Source: Circinella minor (lineage: Eukaryota > Mucoromycota > Mucoromycetes > Mucorales > Lichtheimiaceae). Taken from it: a DNA stretch of 64,000 nt. The stretch lies in the NCBI GenBank assembly GCA_016758965.1, contig JAEPRB010000061.1, forward strand, positions 124,001 through 188,000, read 5' to 3'. Below the pieces are notes generated by a model. It had not been told where the DNA came from and searched no databases. It saw nothing but the letters and a program-made list of their open reading frames with translations. The translations under genes were made by a program, and so were the position numbers. Positions 24,601-38,300 of this stretch are shown piece after piece. Within the stretch, counting starts at the first letter, position 1. Each line of letters opens with the position of its first letter.

Positions 24601-27600
24601 GCATGCTATGATAACAAAAAAAAAAAGAAAAAGGATAAAAAGTATCTACTTACTGATTCATGCATTAACGACTGTCCTACAGAATTTACAATGTGTTGCA
24701 TCTGTTGATCAACAATACTTGCACTTGCACTATATAATTCATATGCCTTGTTAAAAATATCGGTGATAAGCATAGCATCACGTGATGATAAACGAAGAAC
24801 GAGTGCTTCCACATCCACTTCTAATTCTGTCATAGGACCCGTTTGTCCACTGTTATTGTTCATCGATAGAGAAACATCAAATGTTTGAATAAATCGTAAC
24901 GTCGAGGTTTGGCGCTTATCCATACGACACAAAAACATACCAACTTGTCGTACTACCAATGCCATTACTGATTGACGTGAAAACATGACTTGTTGAGCTG
25001 AAAGTACAACGGCTTCAGAATCTGTTGCATCAGGGTTGGCAAGTAAAATAAACTCTGGGTTATTGATGTGAATTCGATAATAGATTTCCATGCCTGCTTG
25101 CTCTTCGTCATTCAATTGCTGTTGTTTTTTGTGTTGCTGTGGTGATGACATTTGTTCTTGCTGTACTGGTTGCGCACGTCGTCGATTTACATCAAAAGGT
25201 CGCATAAAAAAATTGTATAATAAGAAAGTGTGATCCAATGATAAAACGACTTTGGGATCGGCTACAGTAATCATAGCAATACCATGACGTTGTGGATTAG
25301 GTGCTGAAATATCCAATTGCATTTCAAATTGATGACCATTTTCAGTTACTGGCATGATATGTTTGAACTTGCTTTTAATATTAGGTCGTGTATCATCAAC
25401 AGTCATAGAAACGGTCTTTAATGCCACAGAAATTGTATCATTCTTTTGCATTTCGATCCGGAGCGATGTGTCATTTAAAGCAATACCAGATAACCCTACT
25501 AATTCCAATTGATCAATGGTGTTTGCAGGATCCGTCATATATAAATTTAATCCAATTGTCTTGGAGCCCAATGACATTCGTAAACGTGGCTGCTCTGATC
25601 CTCTCGCTGATTCTTTGTTTTTTGTAATGGTTGTATCGATAGGTGGTGACAATGAAGGTGATGAACCAATCGACTTTCGAGGTGATGAACTCGTTCCTTT
25701 TCTTCTTGGCAGCGGTGGTGGAGATGGGTTTTTTGTATCTTCGTCTTCTGGGGACCCACCTGCAAATACACGCGAAAACATATTGGCTGCATCCATCAAA
25801 AACGTATATTGTCGATCAGTCAAATGCATACGAATGTCTGTTACTGAGCTGCATATATCAATATCAGGTCGAGGCCGCGCTTTCATTGAAAGTACTTCAT
25901 GAATACTTTTAATATCAAAGCTTAGATCAATATCATCAATGATCGGCAATGTTTGTAATTGTAGTTGACCAGGAGTTTTGCCAGGATGATAATACTTCGA
26001 AGTCAAATTAATAGCTTGTACATCTGCCTTTATTACATTCATACATATATCTTGCTCAATTAAAAACGTATTGGATGTTTTAATTTCACCCAAATGAGCC
26101 ACTACAACATCCAAAGGATGCTCGTGCATTTCAGGGAACAAAATAACTGGTGTTTGTATTACGATATTAAAATGTGTTTTCGCCACAGATTGTTGGAATT
26201 GTTGTGCGGATTCTAAAGCAGCTTGTCGTGCTCTATCATAAACAGACTTCATAGCTGCAAATTTACTCAAAAACTCCAACAATTGTTGCACAGGTTGTTC
26301 CAAAAAGGTGAATCGTGCTGATCCCATTTTAATATAAAGAGACTGATCATATTCGTCATCAACAAATGTTTCGAATTGTAAATCAATGAGTTCTTCACCT
26401 TGAATGGTTAACAATTGACGACCATCATATGCTTTTTGTTGTTGACTCGTTGATGGAGTAAGATCATCGGTCAAAGTAAAATTGGCAAACTTAGCGGCAA
26501 CCTTCGTTGTTCCATGAGACATGACTGTCGTCATATCACCATGAGAAAGTTCAGCTGTTGCAAGACGAACACCGTCATTATTGAGAATAAAATTTACACT
26601 ATCTAACAAAAGAGTGACACGCATACTTTGTTGTTGTTGCTGCAACTGCTGTTGTTGATTTTTTTGCTGGTGATCTGGCAATTTTTGTGTTGTAGTTACT
26701 ATATTTTCTCCTCCTTTAGACTGTTCCTGATCTACAAATGTATTTAATACAAAGTTATATAAAGTAAGGACAGAGCTCCGTGTAACAATAAAATTGAGCG
26801 TTGATAATGCGACTGTCGCTGTTTGATCCATTCCATTGTATTTATCAAAATATTCTGGACTTGATTTATCCACACGAATATAATTCACATGCACAAGCTC
26901 TTTGATATTGCTATTATAGTCGTTGTCTGCTGAAAACGACGGATCTGTTGTGTTCTGTAATACTTCTTGATCCGATGTAATCAAGTACTTGAACTCATCA
27001 CCATGTTTCATACGATCTACCACATCCAGTGATTTGAGTGATACTTCAATCCGTGTATCAAATGGTCGAAGCCGATAGTCCACCGACAAGTGTTGCAATA
27101 CAAGATCACATAACAAAGTTTCACGACCCTCTGTTGCTTGGAAAATATTGGCTGATGCGCGATCTACTTGAAAATTCAATTCGAAGATTCTCTGGTGTAC
27201 ACTGCTATTACGTTTTCCTGGAGTTGCTTTCACTGCCGCCGTGCTATGCGATACCAAAGTGGTATCTTCACTTTCACTATCCAATACAAATTCCTTTTCA
27301 GCTTGTTCCCATAATCGTGTATGCATAAGCCGACTGTTATTGTTGTCATCCCCACCGTCATCCATTGTGTTCTGCTGATCATTATTAATATCACCTCTAT
27401 TCAAAATACCAGATGCTTCAATCAATCGAGGAATTTCCATAAGAATACGGTATTTTGTATCAGAAAAGTTAACAGCCAATAATGGTAAATGGCCAGAAAC
27501 CTTAAGATTAGTAAGATCCGTCGAATTGCGAATAATACACATTTCCACGAGAAACGTCATACTGATACGATCAACAAGATGTAGATAATTATTTTCAGGT

Positions 27601-30600
27601 TTAGGGTTTCTGACTTGATTCATACAAGTATCTATGGAATCACCAATAAGAATCTTCGTTTGTGTCAAATGAACTGCAAACTTATCATACATGAGAGATC
27701 GTAAGCGCACATAATCATCGCTAGTATAATCGATAGCACGTTTGTTTTTGATTTGTTGAACGATTTCTGGTGGCGCTAGATCACTCTCAACGTTAATATG
27801 GCCTGCATCAATCACAATACCACGGGAGTTTGGAATGGTACAGCTATATAAAATTTATAAATCAATATTTTGTTAGTATAATATATTTCTCAATTATTCA
27901 TTAAACTTTTATGCCAACAAAAAAAGTTGTAAAGTAGAGAGGACATACTCTTCGGGAATAACAATAACAGGTGCATCCATATCAACCTTTAAATCAAATG
28001 TTGTATGTTGCTCTAAAGCATATTCCAAATTAACTCGAGTTTGATTTTTAATATCTTCAAAGGTATCCCCGGCAATTTCAATAAGTGCATTGATACTATC
28101 TGCGCTAGTTTCTGGTGGTGTGAAAAATTTAATCACGTCACGAATAATGATCGGGTTATAAACAATATCAATATTACGCATCACCAAAGCAACACCATTA
28201 TCTGCACGTCCATCAAGTGGTTTATGTTCAAATACGACTGAGAAGAATGGATCTTGGATTGTAGAATATTTCAATAATTGTGGATCGACATTAGACCGTC
28301 GACGAAGACTATCCCGCTTCTTTTTGCTATCGGTATTCTTGCCACCGTCATTATCATATTCTTGCTCTGCTTTTTCCTTTGCACCAATAAGTTGTCGATA
28401 CTGGGTATTTTTAGTCACGCCATCATATAGTCGTAAATCACCCAAAGCAGCAGAAGCCTTAAAGGATTCAACATAACGGATAGCACCGAGAATTACAGTA
28501 TCAAAGATAAGTGAAATCACCTCAGTTGGTTCTTTAGCATGTGGGTTCCGTTTTATTGTAAATGACCCTTTGTTCAATGTTGTTCTCAATGAAAGTTTCA
28601 TCGTCTAAAACAAACAATTGTTAATTATAACTCTCTTTACAAGATAAATCGAAAGGACAGTAATATTAAGAAATATCAAATAACATACATCTTTTGCAAA
28701 AGCTACAGCAGCAGCAGCCTCTGCCTTGTCCTCATCATATTCAATGGCATCATAAAATTCTTGTTTTTGTTCATCAGTAATTACCAGATCTTGATTTGGC
28801 TGAAAAAGAAAATAGCGCTTTAATAACATATTTTGGACATAGTTTACAAATGTTGTATAAAAAAGTAAGAGTTCTTACCTCCAGGCCACCTTCAGCATTT
28901 GGATCTGTTCCATACCACCATGAACTCAACCAACCCCCTCCCGCTGCTTGTTGAGCATTCGCTGCATCTTTACGCCTTCGTTCTTCTTCAGCTAATATAA
29001 AAAAATTAAAACAATGTTGTTAGCGTTTCTGATCAAGTAGCTGAATTTACCATATTACGTAATCATTAATTACCTAAAATTGCCATTTCGCGCTTCAACC
29101 GAGATTTGGCACGACTACGATAAAACCGAATATCTTCATAAGATAATCTATGTTCAAGCTCATCTAACATTTCTTCTTGTTCTGGTGTTGCTCGATTCAA
29201 TTCACTGGAAACATAACAATCAATATAAGCCAATCGGTCATCCCTTCGTTTTTTGAAATGATCCCATGTCCATCGATAATTTCGGTCATGGATTTCGGAT
29301 AATACTGCATTACCCGCAAATTGAAAATATTTCAATGGTTCTGTTTTAGGCGTAACACCTAATCCAGGATGTAAATGAAGATACTATTATAGAATAATAT
29401 ATCACGCTGTTATTTTCTTCTTTGTTTCTTTAATTAACAAGCATAGCTAAAAAAAAATCGTGGCCATACCTTTTGTTTTTTCAAGTAAGAATGGAATAAA
29501 TCTACCATCAAAATTGTATCACGATACTGTTCATCATCAATGACAAATGATAATTCATCGAATAATAATGTTGCATCGACTTTTGGAACATCACTACCAA
29601 ATTTCTTGTTCATTTTGATCTAGAATATTATATATATCCATTTAGCACTAGTTTTGGCTAATATAATATGCTAATTTTCCCCCGTTTGTCGTGTAACCAT
29701 AATAATTACCCGTCCTGTTCCCGACACTGGCTTTAGAATATACTGATGTTCAGAAGGAATATGTGCTTTTGTAGCAATCTATTGTATTTTCACAAAATTC
29801 AATTAACATAAATATTTACATCGCACAAAATACCCAATAGCCTGTACTGTTTCTCGTTCTTTTTCAGTATTTACCAATTCCTTAAATATTCTATGCGATT
29901 TCTCTTCGTCCAGCGACGCCAATGATCGAGTATTTGTATTCCAATAAATTGATAATGATTCCAATGTTGCCAACTATATACATTGTATTTAAAAAATTAA
30001 TTAACTCAAAATGTCAACTCGAAGTTTCCAAGGTGATTTCCACACCTTCAAGGATGAGACAGACGACAATATTTATTGTTACGACAACAATTGCTAACCT
30101 TATGAATCGTATTGATAGCATCACCGATAGTTTGAGGGATCCAATTTTCATCGGTAGAAATAGCTGATAGTTCGCTTAACGTAATACCGGCAGCAAATCG
30201 TTGTGGTGCTGATACATTATCTTCATACCGTACGTGAATATTAGTTACTGAAAATTGTAAATTATTCAATACTTTGGTCATAAGCTGTTCTGCAAAGGTT
30301 TCATTTTTTGCATCAGTTAAAGGCTTGGCAAGTTCGGAATTTGCTAGTTTGCGCATTTTTTGTTGATATTGCCGTTCATCAAGTTCGTCCACCGTCATCT
30401 AATAATAAAGATATATTCCATTTAAATAAAAATTTGCGTCTTATTTTCCTTTATTTTTAAGTAACAGAAAAAAAATTCTTACGGTAGTTTCGCTTCGAGG
30501 TCCAGCAAGTACATAAACGTCTTTAATGTAAACCATGACAGGTTTACCCTTTAGATTGGACCATGGTATATTAAGTGTTAATTCACCAAGGTGTCCTGCA

Positions 30601-30996
30601 TAGTAATTGTATATTGATTATATAAGTACATAACAATGCAAACAAACAAAAGCAAGGGGTGTGAAAACGGGGGGGGGAAACAAAAGAACTAGGCTAAGGT
30701 AGAGCACTAAAGTTGAAAGCTTATATTACCTTCCAAAACATCCACTGGAAGATCAAGTTTGTCAAGCGCTTCACGTTTTAATTTCAAATTACGTAAAACC
30801 ACCTCACCTAAAAATAATATAATGATAGATTGTATAGTAATGAGTTTCCAGTGTGTATGAAAAAAACGCGTTCTAATGAAGATCGGCTATTATTATTACC
30901 TGACCATATACCAATTTGTAATTGGTTATAGTTCAAGTTAGATACATATGCTCCAAGAACCCTATTTAATAATGTGGAAACTAGGGATTCCAACAT
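18668..30996 (-). CDS. VPS13: VPS13 bridge-like lipid-transfer protein
   Basis: A very long rod protein that carries phospholipids between membranes at contact sites (ER, mitochondria, vacuole/endosome, prospore membrane). Many exons; the largest is about 27840-24650. The N-terminus [20 protein letters not shown] starts at 30996 and is a textbook chorein domain, continuing with [20 protein letters not shown] and [18 protein letters not shown]. The middle exons form the repetitive groove. The adaptor-binding (SHR-BD/VAB) region lies around 24500-22800 ([36 protein letters not shown]). The ATG_C-type amphipathic region is around 20150-19420 ([35 protein letters not shown]). A PH-like C-terminus ends at 18668 (KRRPSV). 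Two Gln-rich inserts and a Ser/Pro insert with PPPLPRRK lie in the large exon. Expected size about 3000 residues. Start is the first Met of the chorein domain. Individual small exon borders were only partly worked out. Confidence 0.95.
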
Positions 30997-31429
30997 TGTA
31001 ATGAGGTAATAACTGGTGTAATATGTTTATTAACAAAAGAATATAAAAGACGAAAATAATATATACAACTCTCGAGTAAAATCAAAGCAAAAAATATAAA
31101 AAACTGAGTAATGCGTTCAGCATTTCCATTTCTGTGTTTAAAAATAATAGCGCAAAATGATGCTATTACTAACAAATGAACTATATTTAAGCCTACTATA
31201 AACGTCATGCTTGAATAATCCAAGAACTTTTTTTTTTTTTTTGAAAATGACAATACTAAAAATGTAAATTGTATAAATTGTAATTGTGTACATTTATGAA
31301 AAAAGTTTTTGTCTGCTTTGTTTTCTTCTAAACTATGCAAATGGAAAGAAAGCGTAATAAGAAGGGGGAGAGGGGATTGATATATATAAATACAGTTCAA
31401 AAATAGGGAAAAAATGGAATGAGAAAATA
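30997..31429. other. Intergenic region between VPS13 and the transcription factor
   Basis: Both flanking genes are on the minus strand, so this holds the VPS13 promoter and the 3' end of the transcription factor gene. AT-rich; no coding sequence or named element is seen. Confidence 0.55.
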
Positions 31430-34400
31430 TTACGCCTGGCGAGAAGGTATATGTAAGTCAGTGGTGTTATCAATGACGGGATGTTGATGATCAATATAGA
31501 CATTCCAATCCTGCCAACCTGTAGCAGAATTACAAGGGGTAGTCGTAGTAGTACTGGTAGGTGTTGATGAAGACATAATAAATGATGGTGGTTGAGAATG
31601 TGGTTGAGAGGTTGAATGATGATGATGTATGTTAAAAGCAATTGTTGATGGGTTATGAGATGTCATCATATAATGTTGTGGGGAAGGCTGTTGAGTATGG
31701 AAAGCAGCAGCAGCGGCAGCCACGCCGGCAATAGTAGGTAAAGCTTGCGGCGGCGGTGGCGGCGGTGGGTGATGTGGAAGTGGCGTATGATGATGTGTAG
31801 CAAGTGAAAGTGGGAAAGAGTAATCATGATGGCTGTTACTATTATTACGAAATGACGATGCTGATTGTTGATAATGATAGTTAATAGATAACTGCGATGT
31901 TTCAGGTTGTGGTAAGAAATAGTTTGTAGGTTGCTGTGATATAGCGGATTCAACATCAGATCGGATATCAGGTGTGATTCCACCTACTACACTACAATTA
32001 AGCATACGTTCAAATAAGTGATTAGATTTTGGATACTCTTCATCACTATGTGGTCGACCGCCATTATCATTATTATTATTTATCGTTTTTGTCGGTGGAT
32101 TTTGTTGTTGGTGAAGCGTATTAGTAGAAGATATAAGTGCTGTGTTGTGTTGATACGAATGTCGATGAGAGGTAGGTGATGGTGATGATATAGAAGGTGC
32201 TAGTGTTAGGGTACTTGGTAATGCTTGGCCAGTCGATGACAGTTTTGGTGATAATGGCGGTAATGATATTGAATCGAATGGGAGGTTATTAATTGTAATA
32301 AGCATGTGAAGAATTTCGATGACACGCGGTGCAGGGCACAAGTGTTGGTGTAACTTTAGAAGCGATACAGACTCCTGAAGTGTTTGTAAATTCTGTGATG
32401 ACGCACGGTCCTGCAATACATTAGACAGGTGCGCCAAAGACGACTGAAACATGGCATAGACAAAGCACGTGGGTAAGCAAAGAGATAAAGAAGAATGCTC
32501 TTCAGTCGGCATACTACTATAATGACGAAGTATATCCGAAATACTTGTGGCGGCTTGGGTACATGTTTTTCTTGAGTCCGCAACAATTGTTTGCAAATCA
32601 GGGAACTCGGTTGCAGATAATTGAATAAAGGGCCGATGAACTAATAACACTATGGTGTAGTAGAATACCAACAAATGCCCTGAGAATAATAGTAAAATAG
32701 AAAATAGGAGTTTTTCATATAAGTTTGAAAGTTATTTCTTATGAGCTGTTTTTTTTCTGCCGATTTACCGACAAGAAATTTTTGTCCAAAACAAGAATAA
32801 ACAGTAATTTTTTTTACCTTTCTGAGTTGGTGAAATCACACCATCCCCTTCTTCGTCTAGCAAAGCTTTCCAATTCTTTAAGCGCCGGTCAAATACGACA
32901 AGTATCGTAGGATCGTCCAATCCAGCATTGGAATTACTTCGTTTTGCTTTGGGTGCATACAAAGCTTTTAATACTCGTCCCAAAATTTCAGACAGTTTAA
33001 TTAACAAAATAAAATGTTGATAAATAGGTTGCTTTTGCTTTTGATCTTGATTCGTTGTTGCTGTTGTTGTTGTTCTAGTAGTAATATTGTTATCATTCCC
33101 GGTAGTTTCTGTATCATCATTGTCTGTGACTTCGTATGTAGATGGCATTGAGGTGTCAAAATCCCGGTCTAGTATTGTTAATGGTTTACCAGCGCGTGCA
33201 CTCATCCATCGGTCTAGAATGTAACAAACATAAAAGACACGATGTCTAGTCTCAATTTCTGACGCAGGGAGTTTCCAATAGGTGCATGAACGATGCAAGC
33301 CTAAATCTTGTGCCATGCGAATTGCGCTGCCAAGAGTATACCATTGTACAGACTCGACATCACCATCATCCATATCTAGATACAAGGTCATAAGAAGTGC
33401 TGCTTGAACGTGACACAGCCTTGAGCGAAGCGAGTCACGCAAGCGTTTCATGACCTTCCTAAAATAGACATCGCCAAATTCATTTGCATGTTTGTCTTTG
33501 AAGTGCTGGCCAGAAAATCGGAATGTAAGTGCCAAGATTGATTGTACAAGTACTTGCGGCGCACGCCCGGCATTGTATTGGTCAAAAAACCTTGTTTTGT
33601 TAATAATGGGAAGAAATGGGTGTAAATGTGAAAAATAACTATGGAAATAAAAAATAAGATGATTAAATTATAATGACAGAAAATTATTGTGTGATGTTAA
33701 TAAACGTATGGGGGAAATATCTGTGAATGTGTGAGTGCTAAATCTTTTTTTTGCTTGGCTGATTATAATACGTTATTTGTGTTCCTGTCACACACATTGA
33801 AAAGTAACATATAAAGTTTTACTTACAGTCCAATCATTTTGTCCGATAATTGTTTGGTTGGTCTTTTGTTCACAGTCGGGGATGAGGATGGGTGGGAACG
33901 TTGGTCATGACCATTATCGAATACTGAAGAACGCATAGAAAGACCAACGTCAAGTCGAGTATCTGGTTTTCCTGTATGAACAATCATTAATTCATCTTGA
34001 CCCATCATTTGCAAAACGACATTATCGCGACCAGGCCATCGGATATACGGCTTTGATTTGAAAACGTCATGGTCAATTACTTGTAAGCCGGCTGAATGCC
34101 CTGTATATTTTATCGTATCGTAATCTTTCAAGTCCAATTTGGTTAATTGTTGTTGAATATCGGCTGTGGGATCAAAATCGTCTTCGTCGTCTTCGTCGTC
34201 TTCTGATGATGAATCTGATGGTGCAGGGGGTGATGATACTGTTGCTGCTGCTGCGAAGGATGAAGTGGCGGTCGCAGCTGCAAGAGCTTTGTCTGGTAAT
34301 ATTTCATATTGAAAGTCGTTCTTTTCGAGTTCCTTGATACTAGAATTCGTAAGCGATATAAGAAGTTGCTCCATTTTTTTACATCGTTTCTCGAGATTAT

Positions 34401-34896
34401 CGACATATCTAATATTATTTTTAGAAATTACTACACAAAAAGAGGAATTGCGTGCGTATAATATAAATGAAAAGAAATCTTACATGCTGGGTGGACCTCG
34501 TTTTTTACGAACCGTTTGAAATTCGCATGTATAACCCCACTAAAACAAAAGTAAGTTTTCATATATTTTTAGAATAAATAAAACAGTAATATGTTAGCTT
34601 TTCTTCTTTTCGTTTCTCTTTTCTGATCAAAAACTTTCTTTCGATCTGACTTTTTTTTCTTTAAAAAAAACATGTATATATAAACATACAGCTCGACAGT
34701 TTGAACAAGGAACTGATGCATCTGCATCACAACGAGACTTTCGTTTACGACAAAAATCGCAACTACGTTTCGCACGAGTACGTTTTAAGGGTATAGGTGC
34801 ACTCGATAATGAAGGTGATGGTGTTGGTAGATTATTTTTATGCGTATGCAAGGGATTGGACGCTGATGCAGTTGGAGAATAATGCAAACTATTCAT
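31430..34896 (-). CDS. Zn2Cys6 fungal-type transcription factor
   Basis: A nuclear DNA-binding regulator. The N-terminal zinc cluster is split by an intron: CDFCRKRKSRCDADASVPC and CSNCRA on exon 1 (34896 to about 34692), then WGYTCEFQTVRKKRGPP on exon 2 (about 34540-34484). Together they give six Cys with C-x2-C-x6-C spacing. A linker and coiled dimerisation helix follow (YVDNLEKRCKKMEQLL). The fungal-specific middle domain spans about 33650-32380 (YFSHLHPFLPIINKTRFFDQY, VQWYTLGSAIRMAQDLGLHR, HRVFYVCYILDRWMSARAGKP). The C-terminus is long and low-complexity: His/Pro/Ser/Ala-rich with a run of seven Pro, poly-Ala and poly-Thr, likely an activation region. Residues after the zinc cluster (KKRGPP) resemble regulators of carbon or cell-wall polymer use, but the target genes cannot be deduced. 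It ends at TAA 31430-31432. Confidence 0.93.
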
Positions 34897-35324
34897 TTAA
34901 CATGAGAATTATAAGTCTTGGAGAAAAAAAAAAAAAGAGAAAAAAAAAATTAGGAGAGAAAAAGCAAGGGAAAAAAAAACTAACTCTAAAAAAAATTAAG
35001 AGGAAAGCGGAATATAATCACGTTGGATTTCCTTGATCGGTTTAATTGGCTAAGAATCCCGACGCCTAACCAACTTGACTCAAAAAGGGCAAAAAGACAG
35101 AAAAAGTAATAATAGATAAAATAATAGATAAAACGTATATATAATAATAATTAATAATAATAAAGAAAAAAGGAAATGCAATTGTAAACTATATTACTGC
35201 TGTGTAAATTTGATATTATTGCTGTCTGTTTAAATTATTAAGCATACTATAAATTATAGAGATATCTTTTGTGAGTAAAATAAAAATCATTATAACACAA
35301 AAATTTAGGACTGAAACAATTTGA
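34897..35324. other. Intergenic region upstream of the transcription factor
   Basis: A/T-rich, with several oligo-A runs (34926-34985) directly before the start codon on the minus strand, and the 3' end of the coiled-coil gene at the right. No gene was seen. Confidence 0.5.
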
Positions 35325-38300
35325 TTACCTCAACATTTTTACATTTTCTTGTCGATATTGATCTCGCTCATTCAATAATTCCGCGATGGTGGTGGCCTGT
35401 TCCTTAATCTTGGCCTATTAAAGATTGGGCGTAAAAATAGGGAAAAAATTTGTTAATGAATCAGGTCGCAAGAAAAAAACGAATCTCCTTATTATTAAGT
35501 ATTTGCCACCCAAAGAAGTAGATATTTAAACGATGTCAATTTTTTTATTACCTCATTATCATTATTTTCTTGATTTGCCCATCGTAACTCCATTGCAACA
35601 CCGTTATGCTTATCTCCAAGCGACCTATTGGTTTCTTCCATCTCTGCAATTTTAGCACGGTGAGCTTGGTGTAATTTTTCTAAATCTTTTTGTTGAGCAC
35701 TTGTTACAGTTCTTAAACGATATGAAAAATCTTCCAACTCTTTATCCTTCATATCTAACAACTTTTGCTGTGTTTGATGTAAAACCGTCAGTTCTTTTTG
35801 ATGTTGTGAAACAACAGCTTGCATTTTCCGCTCCCATTCAACCTAAAAACAAAAATAACAAAACAAAGTGTTTGTTTTATGTATTTGTGTTTTAATAAAA
35901 ATTATAAATATTTACTACATATTAACCTCTCACTCTCTTTTCTTCATTTGTTACCTCCTTCTTTTGTAAAATTTGTTGCGTATCACCGTTTCTTGCATCA
36001 CTTGCCATGCGTTCCCGAAGTCGTTCCTCGACTTCTTCGATTTCTTTATCCTTGGCATTGATCAGTTTATCATAAGATATTTTCATCACTTTCAATTCTT
36101 CTTCTTTGTCCCCAGATGATTGTAAACGACGCATTTCATCGTCCACACGCTGCATCTCCGCTTCGTTCCGTTTGGCTCGCTCGCGTTCACTTTCCATTTG
36201 TGTTTGAAGTAACTGTACTTCATTTTGATGAATTTGTTTTTTTGCCTTCAATTCATCTAACCATTCGGCCTTTTCTTGTGCGTGGGAATTTGTCATATTT
36301 GCAATTGTTGTTTTGGCCAACTAAATATTATAAAAAGTTAAAAATTTAGTGTACCACATTTGATTTAACGGTTCGGTGTCAGAATATATTAAGTTAAATT
36401 GATTAAAAAGATAGTTGCATATATAACCTCATGGGTCTTTTCCTTTTTTTTTCTTATTTTCAAAGAGTCAAATTCGTTATGATTATTTACCTCTGCAGCA
36501 GATTCATGTTTATCTGATCTTGCAATCAAGTCTTCCAATTGTTTTTGAAGTGCTTCAATGGAATTAGCATGTTGTTCTTCTAGTTTTTGAATACTTGAAG
36601 AGTGGTTATCATTTAATGCTTGTATTTGTTCTTTGTGTTCTACAGTCAATTTGCTCCATGCAGCTTCAATATCTCGTTCAGCATTTGCTTCTGCTTCTTC
36701 ACGAAGTTTTTCATATTCGACATCACGACGCGCACTAGCGGTCGCCATATGTTCTTTGTGTGTTTGCTCCAAAGTTTGTTTTTCCTTAATAGCTTGTTGT
36801 TGAACTTCTTCATGTTGCTTGGTTACATTTGCTAGTCTAGTTTCCAGCTGCTGTTTAGCAACGGTATGTTCTTCAATCACACGTTGCATTTGTGCTTCAT
36901 AATCTTTGGCAAGTTGAGCCTAACAAGCATGGTTATATATTAACATTTTAGATTAATCATTTTTTATTCTTTTGGTTTCATTGTTTCTTTAAAAAAGATA
37001 AACTAACAGTAAATACCTCAAGTTCACCCCGTGCATTTTCAGCTTCAGTTTTGGCTTTCATTTCAGCTTTTTGTAATGCTTTGGTATGATCATCTTGTAA
37101 TTGAGTCAAAATAGCTTCATGCTGCGTTTTCAGGGCTTGTAATTGCTCTTTAAATTCAGCTGTAGCTTGTTCCTATAAGTGATATATTCCTATATTAGTA
37201 AACCTTCTTTATTTATATACAACAAAAGCTATTTTTGGTGAAATTATAAAAAAAATTGAACCATATCCGGTTACCTTTGCTTGAGTCACCGCTATTTCTT
37301 GTGAGCTACTATTGGTAATTTCCTTCGATTTAACTTCCAAATCTGCAAGTACAGCCGCATGGGCTTCCTTTAGATGAGTAATTTCGCCATTTCGTGCTTT
37401 TTCGTGTTCAGCTTGAGCATCAGCAAGTGCTTTCAACTCTTTTGCATGTGAATCTTTTATATCATCCAATTCCTTGTTATGTTGCGTTTTTAAAGTAGCA
37501 ATAGCAGCTTGAACTTCTCCAAGAGTCTAGAACAAAAAATCTACAATTTTAGAAACTTGCGGAAAAAAGTGTGTGGCGCTATTTTTTGTTTGGCTTGGCT
37601 TTTTTTGTATTACCTGTGCCTCCTTTTGAGCGTTTTCAAGAGATGTGGCGTGTTCTGCTTTTAATTTCTCCAACGTTTCAGCATATTCGTTGTTGCGGAC
37701 TTCATGCTCTTGTTTAAGCTTTTCCAATGCTTCTTGATGCTCTTTGTTATGAACTTCATGTTCTTGCTTAAGCTTTTCTAATGCTTCTTGATGCTCTTTT
37801 TGAACAGCTTCACGCTCCTGATCGTGTTGACGAGTATATTGTAACTTGAGTTCATTTAATTTGGAATTGTTTGTTTCTTCAAGCCGTGCGAGTTCAGCTG
37901 CATGTATCTCCTTAAGTGCCGCCTTTTTGTATTTTTTGTAAACAAATAATTATATTACCGTGAGATAAATATACAGAAATAAATGACATCACTGTTTGCA
38001 ACGTTTCCATATTTTCCTGCTAACCAAATTTGATAATACAGCCCCCTTTTTTTTATTTCTTTATTTTCCTACTTTACCTCAACTTCTTGTTTAATTGTTT
38101 CCAATTGTCCACCGCGTTCAGATGTCAACTTTTCAATTTCTTGTTGATGTTTTTCCGCCAATTCATCTCGCTTGGCAAATGCACTTTTTAATTCTCCCTC
38201 TAACTGTTCCACACGGGTATTATGATGAGTCTGAACTTGCTCCATAGCCTGTTGATGACTGGCACCAAGTTGCTCAATCTTAAGCTCAAGTTCTGCTCGT

